The notes below the pieces were generated by a model, which was not told the origin of the DNA, made no database searches, and saw only the letters and a program-made list of their open reading frames with translations. A stretch of 64,000 bases of DNA, taken from the NCBI GenBank assembly GCA_964388275.1, contig CAYLZD010000019.1:1-64000 (forward strand), read 5' to 3'. Origin of the DNA: JARYLZ01 sp964388275 (GTDB lineage: Bacteria > Bacteroidota > Ignavibacteria > SZUA-365). Made by a program: the position numbers and the translations under genes. Shown here one piece after another: positions 44,159-53,534 of the stretch (positions within the stretch are counted from its first letter, which is position 1; each line of letters starts with the position of its first letter).

Positions 44159-45340
44159 ATGGACATGATCAAGGAAAAAATCGCGCAGGCCGTAGGCATA
44201 CTGAACGAAAAAAACATCGACGTCTGGCTGACCTTCGTCCGCGAGAGCGCTACGATGCCGGACCCCGCCATCGATATGGTCGTGGGCCAGCATTCCACCT
44301 GGCAGACCGCCTGGATAATAACCCGCCGCGGCGAGACGATAGCCATAGCCGGAAGTCTCGACATCGCGTCGATACAGGACAAGGGTTATTACGCGGAGGT
44401 GGTTCCATACATACATGGTATCGGTCCGCAGCTCCTCCGCGTACTCGATCATCTGAAGCCCAGAAAAATCGCGGTCAATTATTCCCCGGATTCGGTCGTC
44501 GCGGACGGTCTGACTCACGGCATGTATCTTCAATTGATGCGCTATCTCGAAGGGACGAAACACGCCGGCAGGGTGATATCGTCGCAGGAAGTCATCTCCG
44601 CGTTGAGAGGCAGGAAGACGGCCGCAGAGATCGCGAACATGAAGAAGGCGATATCGATCACTCTGGATATCTACGACAAGGTCACGGGCTTCATCCGCAT
44701 CGGTAAAACGGAGCGGGACATTGCGAACTTCATAATGAAGCAAGCCGCGGCTCACGGCGTCGAACCGGCCTGGTCCCCGGATCACTGTCCCGCGGTGTTC
44801 ACGGGACCGGAACACGCCGGAGCTCATTTCGGACCCACGTCTCGCAAAGTCGAGGGCGGTCACGTCCTGAACATCGACTTCGGGGTCAGGGTAAACGGAT
44901 ATTGCTCGGATCTGCAGCGCACCTGGTACGTGCGCAGGAAAAGCGAAAGCGGAGCGCCTGCCGAGGTGAACAGGGGAATGGCCGTCATACGCCGATCCAT
45001 AAGCATGGCAGCCGAGCGCTTGCGTCCCGGCGCGGTATCTTGGAAAGTAGATGACGTCGCTCGTTCTCATATAGTTGAAAACGGATATCCGGAATACCCG
45101 CACGCGCTCGGACATCAGGTCGGCCGCGCGGCTCACGACGGCGGCGTGGGCCTTCTTCCGCGCTGGGAACGTTACGGCAAACTGCCCTGGGGCCGTATCG
45201 AGGCCGGCCAGGTGTTTACGATAGAACCCCGCTTGCCGATAGCGGGCTACGGGGTGGCGACTATCGAGGAAATCGTGTGGGTGACCGAAGAGAAGACGGT
45301 GTTCCTGTCGAAGCCACAAACAAAGGCGTGGGTGGTTTAA
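44159..45340 (+). CDS. M24-family metallopeptidase (Xaa-Pro peptidase type)
   Basis: The 393-residue protein has an N-terminal creatinase-like domain (about 1-165) and a pita-bread catalytic domain. The five metal ligands are recognisable: two Asp in NIDFGVRVNGYCSDLQR, His in HALGHQVG, Glu in TIEPRLP and Glu in TIEEIVWV. Enzymes of this group remove N-terminal residues preceding proline. No signal peptide is seen, so it is cytoplasmic. AGGA upstream supports ATG 44159; a second ATG lies two codons later. Confidence 0.92.
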   Translation: MDMIKEKIAQAVGILNEKNIDVWLTFVRESATMPDPAIDMVVGQHSTWQTAWIITRRGETIAIAGSLDIASIQDKGYYAEVVPYIHGIGPQLLRVLDHLKPRKIAVNYSPDSVVADGLTHGMYLQLMRYLEGTKHAGRVISSQEVISALRGRKTAAEIANMKKAISITLDIYDKVTGFIRIGKTERDIANFIMKQAAAHGVEPAWSPDHCPAVFTGPEHAGAHFGPTSRKVEGGHVLNIDFGVRVNGYCSDLQRTWYVRRKSESGAPAEVNRGMAVIRRSISMAAERLRPGAVSWKVDDVARSHIVENGYPEYPHALGHQVGRAAHDGGVGLLPRWERYGKLPWGRIEAGQVFTIEPRLPIAGYGVATIEEIVWVTEEKTVFLSKPQTKAWVV

Positions 45341-45477
45341 CCGCGGCCGCGATGCGGCCCGGCAGGATTTGAGTATTTTTCGAAGCCGGATAAATCGCTA
45401 AATTATGTGTCTTTTCCGATGCTGATGGTTCGGAAAGGTTGCTCTCGTACTCAATCATTCATCTTACAGAGGATTCC

Positions 45478-46164
45478 ATGCGCTCTATCATCATTTTCGC
45501 GCTGATCGCGTTCACGGCAATGCCCGTCGCCGCACAGGAGAAAATCGACATCACGACACGATTGGACAGCTTGAGCTATGCGATCGGCATGAACATCGGG
45601 CAGAACTTCAAGATGCAGTCTCTCACCATCGACGTGGACAAACTCGCGGCCGGTATGCGTGATGTTCTGAAAGGGAATACACGACTCAGCGAAGAACAGG
45701 CCGGACAGGTGGTCGTTTCCTTCCAACAGGAAATGATGGAGAAGCAGGAGGCTGAGCGCGCCGTGGCCGGCGAAAAGCACAAATCCGAAGGCGCGGCTTT
45801 CCTGGCTGAAAACAAGAATAAGGACGGCGTGAAGACCACCGCAAGCGGGCTTCAATATAAAGTGCTGGTGGAGGGGAAGGGACCGAAGCCCGTTGAAGCG
45901 GACCGCGTAAAGACTCATTATACCGGAAAACTCATTGACGGAACCGAATTCGACAGTTCCATAAAGAGAGGAGAACCGGCCGAATTTCCCGTGACCGGAG
46001 TGATCAAAGGATGGACCGAAGCCCTGCTCATGATGCCCGTCGGTTCCAAATGGATGCTCTACATACCCTCCGATCTGGCATACGGCGATCGCGGCGCAGG
46101 CAACGTCATACCGCCTAACGCCACCCTGATCTTCGAAATAGAGCTTCTGGAAATCCTGAAGTAA
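45478..46164 (+). CDS. FKBP-type peptidyl-prolyl cis-trans isomerase, exported
   Basis: The 228-residue protein has a signal peptide (1-19, ending PVAAQ), an FKBP-type N-terminal dimerisation region (about 25-115) and a C-terminal FKBP catalytic domain. Its motifs are VKTHYTGKLIDGTEFDSS, VIKGWTEALLMMPVGSKWMLYIPSDLAYG and PPNATLIFEIELLEI, as in FkpA/Mip proteins. It should assist folding in the periplasm. A strong AGAGGA site supports ATG 45478. surE starts 9 bases after its stop. Confidence 0.95.
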   Translation: MRSIIIFALIAFTAMPVAAQEKIDITTRLDSLSYAIGMNIGQNFKMQSLTIDVDKLAAGMRDVLKGNTRLSEEQAGQVVVSFQQEMMEKQEAERAVAGEKHKSEGAAFLAENKNKDGVKTTASGLQYKVLVEGKGPKPVEADRVKTHYTGKLIDGTEFDSSIKRGEPAEFPVTGVIKGWTEALLMMPVGSKWMLYIPSDLAYGDRGAGNVIPPNATLIFEIELLEILK

Positions 46165-46173
46165 CGCCTGAAA

Positions 46174-46944
46174 ATGGCATCGCAGCGCCCTCTCATCCTG
46201 GTATCGAACGATGACGGGTACGACTCGCCCGGCATCTACGCGCTCGTGCAGACGTTGAGACGGCTGGGTGATGTGGTGGTCGCGGCCCCGGCCACGCAGC
46301 AAAGCGCCGTCGGACACGCGATCACGGTGCAGATGCCGTTGAGAGCCAGAGAAATTCGCCGTGGAAAATATTTCCGCGGCTGGGCGGTCGAGGGCACTCC
46401 CGCCGACAGCGTCAAACTCGGAGTCACCACGCTGATGGAACGCAAGCCGGATCTGGTTGTGTCGGGCATCAACCACGGGATGAACACCGCCATCAACATT
46501 ATCTACTCCGGCACCGTGTCCGCCGCCACGGAAGGCGCCACGCTCGGCATACCGTCGATAGCCGTCTCCCTGGCCAGCCACGATACTGAGGCGGATCTCC
46601 GCGGGGCTCAACTTTACGCCCGCAGAATCGCGGCGCTGGTGCTGAAACGCGGACTTCCGCCCGGCGCCTTGCTCAACGTGAATGTGCCCGACATTCCTCC
46701 GGAACGAATTAAAGGCGTCGCGATTACACGGCAGGGGAAATCCTGGTGGGACGACGGCTTCGAAACCCGCGCCGATCCCAACGGCAAAGCCTATTACTGG
46801 CTTTTCGGAAATTACATGTGGGACGAAGACCCGCAAGCCGACGACACCGCCCTGCGCAACAACTTGGTGTCCGTAACTCCGCTTCACTACAGCATGACGA
46901 ACGAGGAGTTGTATCGCGAAATGCTCGGCTGGAAGCTTCGCTGA
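46174..46944 (+). CDS. surE: 5'/3'-nucleotidase SurE
   Basis: The 256-residue metal-dependent phosphatase dephosphorylates nucleoside monophosphates. The metal site is visible: SNDDGYDSPG (Asp13, Asp14), Ser in APATQQSAVGHAIT and Asn in SGINHGMN. YSGTVSAATEGATLGIPSIAVS is another family hallmark. Length is normal. It is closely linked to the FKBP gene and convergent with galT, with a 30-base gap. Confidence 0.96.
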   Translation: MASQRPLILVSNDDGYDSPGIYALVQTLRRLGDVVVAAPATQQSAVGHAITVQMPLRAREIRRGKYFRGWAVEGTPADSVKLGVTTLMERKPDLVVSGINHGMNTAINIIYSGTVSAATEGATLGIPSIAVSLASHDTEADLRGAQLYARRIAALVLKRGLPPGALLNVNVPDIPPERIKGVAITRQGKSWWDDGFETRADPNGKAYYWLFGNYMWDEDPQADDTALRNNLVSVTPLHYSMTNEELYREMLGWKLR

Positions 46945-46974
46945 CGGAGGTTTCGAAGCCGGGCGCGGGTCGCG

Positions 46975-47964
46975 TCAGGCTTCACGCAACTGTCGCGCGC
47001 ATTCTTCCGGTGAAGACGGATTTATGAAAATGCCGCTGCCTATTTCAAAACCGGCAGGGGTGTTGATTTTCGGGATGAGAACGAAATACCAGTGCAGGTA
47101 CCGGACATCCTCGTCACCGATCGGCGCGGAACGGATAATGAAATTGTAGCTCGGGTCGCCCGACAGAATGCGGAGCTTCCGCAATGATTCCCTGAGAACG
47201 CGCGCAAAGGCTGGTATTTCTTCGTCCGTTATCCAGCTGTAACTCGCCGCGTGTCTGCGTGGGTAGATCCGTATCTCGTAAGGAGTCCGGGAAGCGAAAG
47301 GACAGAAAACGACGAATTGATCGTTCTCGGTCACAATGCGCTCCGCTTGACTGATCTCCTCTTCTATCATGTCGCAATACACGCAGGAGCCGTACGAATC
47401 GTAGTGCAGAGCCGCTTTCTGGAACGGATCGCGTATATGGGGCGGGATTATGGGCGAGGCGATGATTTGCGAGTGCGGATGCTCCAGCGAAGTGCCGGCG
47501 CCGGAACCGTGATTCCTGAATATCATGTATATCGCCACATTCCGCATGGCGCCGATAGCCAGAGCTCTTTCACGATAGCAATAAAGAATCTCGGATATCC
47601 TTTCCGCGTCCATATCCGCCAGAGAGGCGTTGTGTATTGGGCTTTCTATTACGACTTCCGCATCGCCGAAACTGTCCGAAACGAGAAAGCGGCCGCGGCG
47701 GCGGCGTTCTACCGATCTGGAAGGATCCAGCGCCGAGTACTTGTTTCTTACGGCCCGCACCCGCCACGAGAACGCATCTCCGCAGCGCATCGTCTCCACA
47801 CCCGTCTCGCCCTCGTTTCCAGGACAAAACGGGCATTCGGTCGAGTACGAAGGTTTCTCGGTCGAATTGTCTGCTGCGTCTTCGCGCCGCTTCGGGCGCT
47901 TCGCCCTCTCGGGAGCGATGATGACCCACTCCTTGGTAGCATAATTCTGCCGGAACTCGGACAT
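46975..47964 (-). CDS. galT: Galactose-1-phosphate uridylyltransferase
   Basis: The 329-residue HIT-superfamily enzyme exchanges UMP between UDP-glucose and galactose-1-phosphate. The zinc/structural ligands Cys44 and Cys47 (CPFCPG) and His111 are present, and the active site is EHPHSQ with nucleophile His164. The second motif FVLIPKINTPAGFEIGSG is also typical. It lies 39 bases after mutB on the same strand, so it may be read from the same message, although the pathways are unrelated. galK and galE are not nearby. Confidence 0.94.
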   Translation of the reverse strand: MSEFRQNYATKEWVIIAPERAKRPKRREDAADNSTEKPSYSTECPFCPGNEGETGVETMRCGDAFSWRVRAVRNKYSALDPSRSVERRRRGRFLVSDSFGDAEVVIESPIHNASLADMDAERISEILYCYRERALAIGAMRNVAIYMIFRNHGSGAGTSLEHPHSQIIASPIIPPHIRDPFQKAALHYDSYGSCVYCDMIEEEISQAERIVTENDQFVVFCPFASRTPYEIRIYPRRHAASYSWITDEEIPAFARVLRESLRKLRILSGDPSYNFIIRSAPIGDEDVRYLHWYFVLIPKINTPAGFEIGSGIFINPSSPEECARQLREA

Positions 47965-48003
47965 GAGGACGTTACTCCTTGCAGGGTCAACGGAAGCGCG
48001 GCG

Positions 48004-50154
48004 CTACATCACTTGCATGATCTTTCGCGCCGCCTGTGCGATCACGGTACCAGGGCCGAAAATGGCCGCCACGCCGGCATCGTACAGAAACGCATAGTCC
48101 TGTGTCGGTATGACGCCGCCCACAACAACCAGTATGTCGCCTCTGCCGAGCTTTTTCAATGCATTTATCAGAGCCGGAACAAGAGTTTTGTGGCCCGCGG
48201 CCAGGCTGGATACTCCGACTATGTGCACGTCATTTTCCACCGCCTGCCTGGCCGCCTCTTCCGGCGTCTGGAACAGCGGACCGATATCCACATCGAAACC
48301 CAGGTCGGCGAATGCCGTCGAAATTACTTTTGCTCCTCGGTCGTGCCCGTCCTGGCCGAGCTTCGCAACCATGATTCTCGGACGCCGTCCTTCTGTTGCC
48401 GCGAAGTCGTCCGCCATTTTCCGAGCTTCCTGAAAATCGGTTTCATCGCCGGCTTCGCTCATATAGACTCCCGAGATTGACCTGATTTCAGCGGTGTGGC
48501 GGCCGAATACCCTCTCCATCGCATCCGACATCTCGCCCAGCGTGGCTCGCGCCCTTGCCGCCCGGACACACGCATCCAGAAGGTTTCCGTCGCCCGACGC
48601 CGCCAGAACCAGGGCGTCAAGAGCTTCGCGGGTCTCCGCCTCATTCCTCTCGTTCCGCAGTTTTGCGAGCCGCGTCAACTGAGCTTCGCGAACCGCCGTG
48701 TTGTCCACCTCGAGAATCGGTATCGGCTCCTCCTTTTCGAGCCGATAGGCGTTTACGCCGACGATGATATCCTTCCCGGAATCTATGCGCGCCTGCTTGC
48801 GTGCGGAAGCCTCTTCGATTCGCATCTTCGGGAGTCCGGTCTCTATAGCGCGCGTCATTCCGCCGATTTCCTCCACTTCTCCTATCAGTTTCCACGCGCG
48901 CCGCGCAAGGGCGTCGGTAAGGTGTTCCACGTAATAGGATCCGCCGCATGGATCTATGAAACGGCATATTGAAGTTTCTTCCTGCAGGAACAATTGTGTG
49001 TTTCTGGCTATCCGCGCCGAGAAATCGGTGGGAAGCGCGATGGCTTCGTCCAACGCGTTCGTGTGCAGGGACTGCGTCCCGCCGAGGACCGCCGCCAGGG
49101 CTTCAACGCAGGTCCGGATGACGTTGTTGAACGGATCCTGCTCCGTCAGACTCCATCCAGAGGTCTGACTGTGCGCCCGCAGTGCCATGGATTTCGGGTT
49201 TACCGGTCCGAAATCGTTTACGATCTTCGCCCACAGCAGCCGCGCGGCGCGAAGCTTTGCGATTTCCATGAAGAAGTTCATTCCTATCCCCCAGAAGAAG
49301 GAAAGGCGCGGAGCGAACTGATCGATGGTCAGACCGGCCTTGATTCCGGCCCGTATGTACTCGAGTCCGTCGGCGAGCGTGTACGCCATCTCGATGTCGG
49401 CGGTCGCGCCCGCTTCCTGCATGTGATAGCCGGAGATGGATATCGAGTTGAATTTCGGCATGTGCTTTGCGGTGAAGGCGATGATGTCCGAAACGATGCG
49501 CATCGAGGGCGCCGGCGGATATATGTACGTGTTGCGGACCATGAACTCCTTCAGAATGTCGTTCTGTATGGTTCCGCTCAGCTTGTCCATGGGGACGCCC
49601 TGCTCCTCGGCGGCAACGATGTACAGCGCCATCACCGGGAGGACCGCGCCGTTCATGGTCATCGACACGGACATGCGGTCCAGCGGTATCTGGTCGAAAA
49701 GGATGCGCATATCCAATATCGAATCTATGGCGACGCCCGCCTTTCCCACGTCGCCCAGAACGCGCGGATTATCCGAGTCGTACCCTCTGTGCGTGGCGAG
49801 GTCGAAGGCGATGGAAAGGCCCTTTTGTCCGGCGGCAAGATTGCGCCTGTAAAACGCGTTGGACTCTTCCGCAGTCGAGTAGCCGGCGTACTGCCTTATC
49901 GTCCACGGCCGGACGGTGTACATCGTCGCATAAGGCCCGCGCAGGAAAGGCGGGAGTCCGGAGAGAAATCCGGTGTGTTCCAATTCCTCGAGATCGGCTT
50001 CCGTGTAGACGGGTAAGACTCCAATCTGCTCGGGCGTCATCCACTCCCCGACTCCGCCTGTTTTTATATCCGGCGCTTCATTCCCGCGGGCGCTTTCCCC
50101 GCCGGGTTCACCGCAGATTTCTTCGAAGGATAACGTGGTGAAATCAGGCTTCAT
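48004..50154 (-). CDS. mutB: Methylmalonyl-CoA mutase, large (alpha) subunit
   Basis: The 716-residue catalytic subunit interconverts succinyl-CoA and (R)-methylmalonyl-CoA with adenosylcobalamin. The TIM barrel holds RGPYATMYTVRPWTIRQYAGYSTAEESN, FDLATHRGYDSD and MTMNGAVLP. The C-terminal B12-binding domain has the base-off motif DGHDRGAK (His604), then GVSSLAAGH and VGGVIP. The ATG overlaps the end of mutA by 11 bases, so the two subunits are translationally coupled. The MeaB chaperone gene is about 20 kb away. Confidence 0.98.
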   Translation of the reverse strand: MKPDFTTLSFEEICGEPGGESARGNEAPDIKTGGVGEWMTPEQIGVLPVYTEADLEELEHTGFLSGLPPFLRGPYATMYTVRPWTIRQYAGYSTAEESNAFYRRNLAAGQKGLSIAFDLATHRGYDSDNPRVLGDVGKAGVAIDSILDMRILFDQIPLDRMSVSMTMNGAVLPVMALYIVAAEEQGVPMDKLSGTIQNDILKEFMVRNTYIYPPAPSMRIVSDIIAFTAKHMPKFNSISISGYHMQEAGATADIEMAYTLADGLEYIRAGIKAGLTIDQFAPRLSFFWGIGMNFFMEIAKLRAARLLWAKIVNDFGPVNPKSMALRAHSQTSGWSLTEQDPFNNVIRTCVEALAAVLGGTQSLHTNALDEAIALPTDFSARIARNTQLFLQEETSICRFIDPCGGSYYVEHLTDALARRAWKLIGEVEEIGGMTRAIETGLPKMRIEEASARKQARIDSGKDIIVGVNAYRLEKEEPIPILEVDNTAVREAQLTRLAKLRNERNEAETREALDALVLAASGDGNLLDACVRAARARATLGEMSDAMERVFGRHTAEIRSISGVYMSEAGDETDFQEARKMADDFAATEGRRPRIMVAKLGQDGHDRGAKVISTAFADLGFDVDIGPLFQTPEEAARQAVENDVHIVGVSSLAAGHKTLVPALINALKKLGRGDILVVVGGVIPTQDYAFLYDAGVAAIFGPGTVIAQAARKIMQVM

Positions 50155-52234
50155 GATTCGCCTCCTTCCTTTCGACCGGCACGAGCGCTTCAACGGCGGA
50201 CTTGAGCACGGCAAGAGCGTCCGCCTTGACGTGGATGAAATCGAACACACCGGCTCGTTTCAATTCATCAACGGCATCTTTCGGGAAACCCGCCACGATG
50301 ATCAGCGGTTTGTGTTTCCGTTTTACCGCTTCCCGGGCCAGCAGGGGAACCGTGCCGGGATAGCTTTCGTCGTCGCTGCACGCGACCACGATTTCCGCGC
50401 ACGAGTCGAGCGCGGCGCCGAACGCCTCCTCCGGCGTGTCGAAAGAGCCTCCGTCCACGATTTCAAAGCCGGCCGTGCCGAAGAAACCGGAAGAGAAGGC
50501 GGCTCTCGCTCTTCGCCACACAGGCGGGCCGTATTGAGCCAGCCAGACTTTCGGCCGGCGGCCGGTTCTCTCCACGGCCGACCTGAGCCGTTCGAAAGGC
50601 TCCGGCCCCCTCTCCGCCCTGATCGGTTTTATTTTTTCCGCCGCATCTTCTTCCGGATAAAGAGCCCTCAAGACGTCGACCATGCCGCCGCCCAGCTTGA
50701 AAACCCTCTCCATCGCCAGTGTCGCGCCCGCCATTCCTTTTCTGCAGCACGCTTCGAGCTGTGCCATCGCCTCGGCAAGCTCCACGGGCATCGGATCGGC
50801 GTAATTTGGAACCTCTTCCCGCGCGGAATCGCCGTCAATCCGCTCGTCCGTATCGCCGGAAAGGTTCTCCGCCATATTCGGATACTGATTTGCTCCGATG
50901 AACACCTCGCGCCTGCGCGCTACGGCATCCCGCCTACTTTCATTCGCCTCGAGAATCATCGCCTGCAGGTTTCCGGATCGCAGCGCGTCCGGAAATCCGC
51001 CATCCCTCTCGATGTCTTTCAGAACCTCCCAGGCTCGCCGCGCGGTTTCACGCGTCATATTCTCCAGCGTATATGAACCGCCGAGAGGATCAGCCACCCG
51101 CCCGATCATCGACTCGTGCTTGAGTATCAGGCTAGTGTTTACCGCCATCCTGGCAGCCAGCGCGCTTTGCTCCAAAAGGGTTTCATCGAAAGGCCTCGTC
51201 GATATTGAATCGGCGCCTCCCAGCGCGGCCGCGAGCGTTTCCACCGTTCCCCTCAACATGTTGACGTGGCGATCGTAACTCGTCATGCTCCACACGGATG
51301 CGCCCGCATGCACATGAACCGCCGACGCCTCTTCCGCCGTTGCGCCGAAACGCGACGCTATTCCGGACCACAGAAGCCTTGCCGCACGCAACTTTGCCGC
51401 TTCGGCAAAAAAAGATGTTCCTATCGGAAAAGAAAGCTGCAGACGGCGGCAGCATTCGGAAGCCCTCAGACCCCTTTCCCTTGCTGCCCGCAAATAGGCG
51501 ATAGCGGCGGCCATAACGCATGCCAGCTCCACGGACGGCGGAGCGCCCGCGTTGTGATACGAGTCTCCGCCCGCAGTAAAAACCCGCAGGGGCGATTTCC
51601 ATTCTTCCGCCCGGCGCGCCAGATCGCAGAGGAGGTCGAAGACGGCTCTCGGTTCCGGATGCAGTCTTCCGGCCTCGAGCCATACGGCGAAGGGGTCGAA
51701 GGTCAATCCTCCGAACTGCGCAATCTCCGCGCTGTGCAGGAGGGCCAGCAGGGCGACGGAGGCCTCGCCCGCGTTCAGAAAAAGCGAGGGCAGTGGAAGT
51801 TTCGCTGCTTCCGCTGCGCGCATTGCTTCGGCAAGAGTTCCCGGCATGGCGGCAACGCTTCCGGCGCGACCGCCGGTCCGGAAGATAAGCTCCGCTTCCT
51901 GCGGCGCCGGAGCAGACGCGCAGGATTCAAGCATGCCGATAAAGCCGGCGTCACCGTTTCTTACCATTTTCCTCACAGCCCAGTCTTTTCTCTCGCCGAT
52001 TTTCTTTGCGCCCCGCAAAAAGGGCGGCTCTCCCGGAAGCGTCGCGGAAGAGGGCGTCCGTACGGTGTTCTCCCTGTCGGATAAAGCCGGCAATTCAAAG
52101 CCGTCCGGAGTTTTTACGGTCAGACGTTTTTCCGGATTATCGCCTTTCAATTCAGCTTCGGCAACCTTTTTCCAGTCTTCGATCCGGTGACGTTCGAATG
52201 ATTGGAGCAGGGTTTCAGCGTGTTTTTCTCTCAT
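50144..52234 (-). CDS. mutA: Methylmalonyl-CoA mutase, small (beta) subunit
   Basis: The 696-residue subunit resembles the large one but is catalytically silent. The barrel is recognisable (SFPIGTSFFAEAAKLRAARLLWSG, LGGADSISTRPFDE, DPLGGSYTLENMT), but the B12-domain position that would read DxHxxG is QYGPPVWRRARA, so no cobalamin His is present. This is normal for heterodimeric mutases. AAAGGATC precedes the ATG at 52234. It is the first gene of mutA-mutB-galT. Confidence 0.96.
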   Translation of the reverse strand: MREKHAETLLQSFERHRIEDWKKVAEAELKGDNPEKRLTVKTPDGFELPALSDRENTVRTPSSATLPGEPPFLRGAKKIGERKDWAVRKMVRNGDAGFIGMLESCASAPAPQEAELIFRTGGRAGSVAAMPGTLAEAMRAAEAAKLPLPSLFLNAGEASVALLALLHSAEIAQFGGLTFDPFAVWLEAGRLHPEPRAVFDLLCDLARRAEEWKSPLRVFTAGGDSYHNAGAPPSVELACVMAAAIAYLRAARERGLRASECCRRLQLSFPIGTSFFAEAAKLRAARLLWSGIASRFGATAEEASAVHVHAGASVWSMTSYDRHVNMLRGTVETLAAALGGADSISTRPFDETLLEQSALAARMAVNTSLILKHESMIGRVADPLGGSYTLENMTRETARRAWEVLKDIERDGGFPDALRSGNLQAMILEANESRRDAVARRREVFIGANQYPNMAENLSGDTDERIDGDSAREEVPNYADPMPVELAEAMAQLEACCRKGMAGATLAMERVFKLGGGMVDVLRALYPEEDAAEKIKPIRAERGPEPFERLRSAVERTGRRPKVWLAQYGPPVWRRARAAFSSGFFGTAGFEIVDGGSFDTPEEAFGAALDSCAEIVVACSDDESYPGTVPLLAREAVKRKHKPLIIVAGFPKDAVDELKRAGVFDFIHVKADALAVLKSAVEALVPVERKEANHEA

Positions 52235-52288
52235 CTCGATCCTTTGAAGGTGCTTGATTGTTTGTGCTATGCGCGCCTATCCGCATAA

Positions 52289-53098
52289 TCACGGCAGGTT
52301 AACTTTTGTGACGCTCATATCCGGTTTTCCAAGGAAAATTTCACCCAATTCTCTGAAACGCTGCGGCACATCGGAGACATAGTACGACATTGCGGGCGAA
52401 TCTTTCGAGTCGTTCAACAAGTCGTATACGGCCAGAATTTCCGCAACCTGATCGGCGGCCGCCTCGCCCGAGTCTACCAAACGCACATCTTCCCCAATGG
52501 CTTGCTGAATTACGGAACGCAGTATCGGATAATGCGTGCATCCCAGGATAAGGCAGTCGATATCTTCCCTTTTAAACGGCCCCAGGTATTCCTCCGCAAC
52601 AAATCGCGAAACGACATGCTCACCCCATCCTTCCTCCGCCAAAGGCACAAAAAGGGGACAGGCCTTCGAAAAAACCCGCGCGGAAGGTTCCGATGTGGAT
52701 ATTTCCCTGGCATACGCATCGCTCGCAATAGTGGCAAGCGTGCCTATGATACCTATCCTTTTCTCCGAACTTATGCGAAGCGCCTTCTGTACTCCGGGAG
52801 TTATCATTCCGACGACGGGAACGTCCAGACGGGCGCGAAGATCGTCCAGAGCTACGGCCGAGGCGGTATTGCATGCCGCAACAATCATCTTCACGCCCTT
52901 CTCTATAAGGAAGGATGCGTCTTCCCACGCATACCTTCTTACCACCTCCGAAGATTTGCTGCCGTATGGAACTCTCGCGGTATCACCGAAGTAGACAATG
53001 TTTTCGAACGGGAGCCGTTTCGCCAAAGCTCTCACAACCGTCAGTCCGCCGATTCCGGAATCGAAGACCCCGATGCTTCTTTCTCTATCCAAAGACAT
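52289..53098 (-). CDS. murI: Glutamate racemase
   Basis: The 269-residue enzyme makes D-glutamate for peptidoglycan. The two catalytic cysteines are present in AACNTAS (Cys76) and LGCTHYP, and the fold begins with IGVFDSGIGGLTV at 9-21. The ATG at 53098 gives the usual family start; the longer open frame (to 53218) is an upstream extension without similarity. It precedes mutA by 54 bases and is the first gene after the dnaA 3' gap. Confidence 0.96.
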   Translation of the reverse strand: MSLDRERSIGVFDSGIGGLTVVRALAKRLPFENIVYFGDTARVPYGSKSSEVVRRYAWEDASFLIEKGVKMIVAACNTASAVALDDLRARLDVPVVGMITPGVQKALRISSEKRIGIIGTLATIASDAYAREISTSEPSARVFSKACPLFVPLAEEGWGEHVVSRFVAEEYLGPFKREDIDCLILGCTHYPILRSVIQQAIGEDVRLVDSGEAAADQVAEILAVYDLLNDSKDSPAMSYYVSDVPQRFRELGEIFLGKPDMSVTKVNLP

Positions 53099-53308
53099 AT
53101 TTCCGAGCAAGCTTGAATTTCGAGCGGTCGCTTTTTCCAGCGGAGCGCTCTTTGCCGAAAAAACGAGCTTAGCGGCGCTCGTCCTTACGCAACCTAAGCT
53201 GTTTTGTCGACCTTCCAAAATTCCGGATTTTCCCGCCTTTCACAAGTCAGCCGCATAATAATTAGAAACTTTTGAACTCTCTAAAAAACTTGTACTTGTT
53301 ATTAGGTG

Positions 53309-53317
53309 TGTGGATAT
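53309..53317 (-). promoter_or_regulatory. DnaA-box-like 9-mer downstream of dnaA
   Basis: ATATCCACA on the minus strand differs from the consensus TTATCCACA only in the first base. It is embedded in an AT-rich stretch of the dnaA-murI gap. One mismatch by itself is weak evidence. Confidence 0.4.
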
Positions 53318-53471
53318 GTTGAAAATACCTTTTTCGTGCGTGAAGATCGTTGAAACGAAGAGAATAAAGGTGACCCGTTAAAGTATCTCTGAATGTGAGC
53401 AAGAGGTTGATGTCGCGTCAGGCGCTCGAATAAGAAACGAGAAGAAGTGTTTGCGGCGGACGATTCAAATG

Positions 53472-53501
53472 AAAAGGCCGCCTTCTTCACGCTGGGCGGC
53501 C
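53472..53501 (-). terminator. Rho-independent terminator of dnaA
   Basis: On the minus strand GGCCGCC pairs with GGCGGCC around a 12-base loop, followed by TTTTCATTTG. It lies 33 bases past the dnaA stop codon. Confidence 0.75.
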
Positions 53502-53534
53502 GAACTGACGCGTTATTAACAGGCGTGTTGATAC

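Larger units (their letters stand above)
53099..53534. other. Intergenic region between dnaA and murI, with DnaA-box-like site
   Basis: This 436-base gap has no gene. It holds the dnaA terminator hairpin (53472-53501), an AT-rich stretch (about 53255-53345), and ATATCCACA on the minus strand at 53309-53317, one mismatch from the DnaA box TTATCCACA. Another copy of the same 9-mer lies at 53538-53546 across the dnaA stop region. It may form part of a two-sided origin, but box density is low. Confidence 0.4.

Noticed and set aside
43970..46887. Two long minus-strand ORFs (449 and 478 codons)
   Set aside because: They lie opposite the M24 peptidase, FKBP and surE genes, which are clearly real; the reverse products are His/Arg-rich and unlike known proteins.
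48923..48938. parS-like half site TGTTCCACGT in mutB
   Set aside because: Only the left half is present, and the bases encode a conserved stretch of the mutase.
47251..50016. Plus-strand ORFs of 409 and 340 codons
   Set aside because: They are shadows of galT and mutB on the minus strand.
50144..52234. MutA lacking the B12-binding His as evidence of a broken gene
   Set aside because: Loss of the DxHxxG motif is normal for the small subunit of heterodimeric methylmalonyl-CoA mutases.
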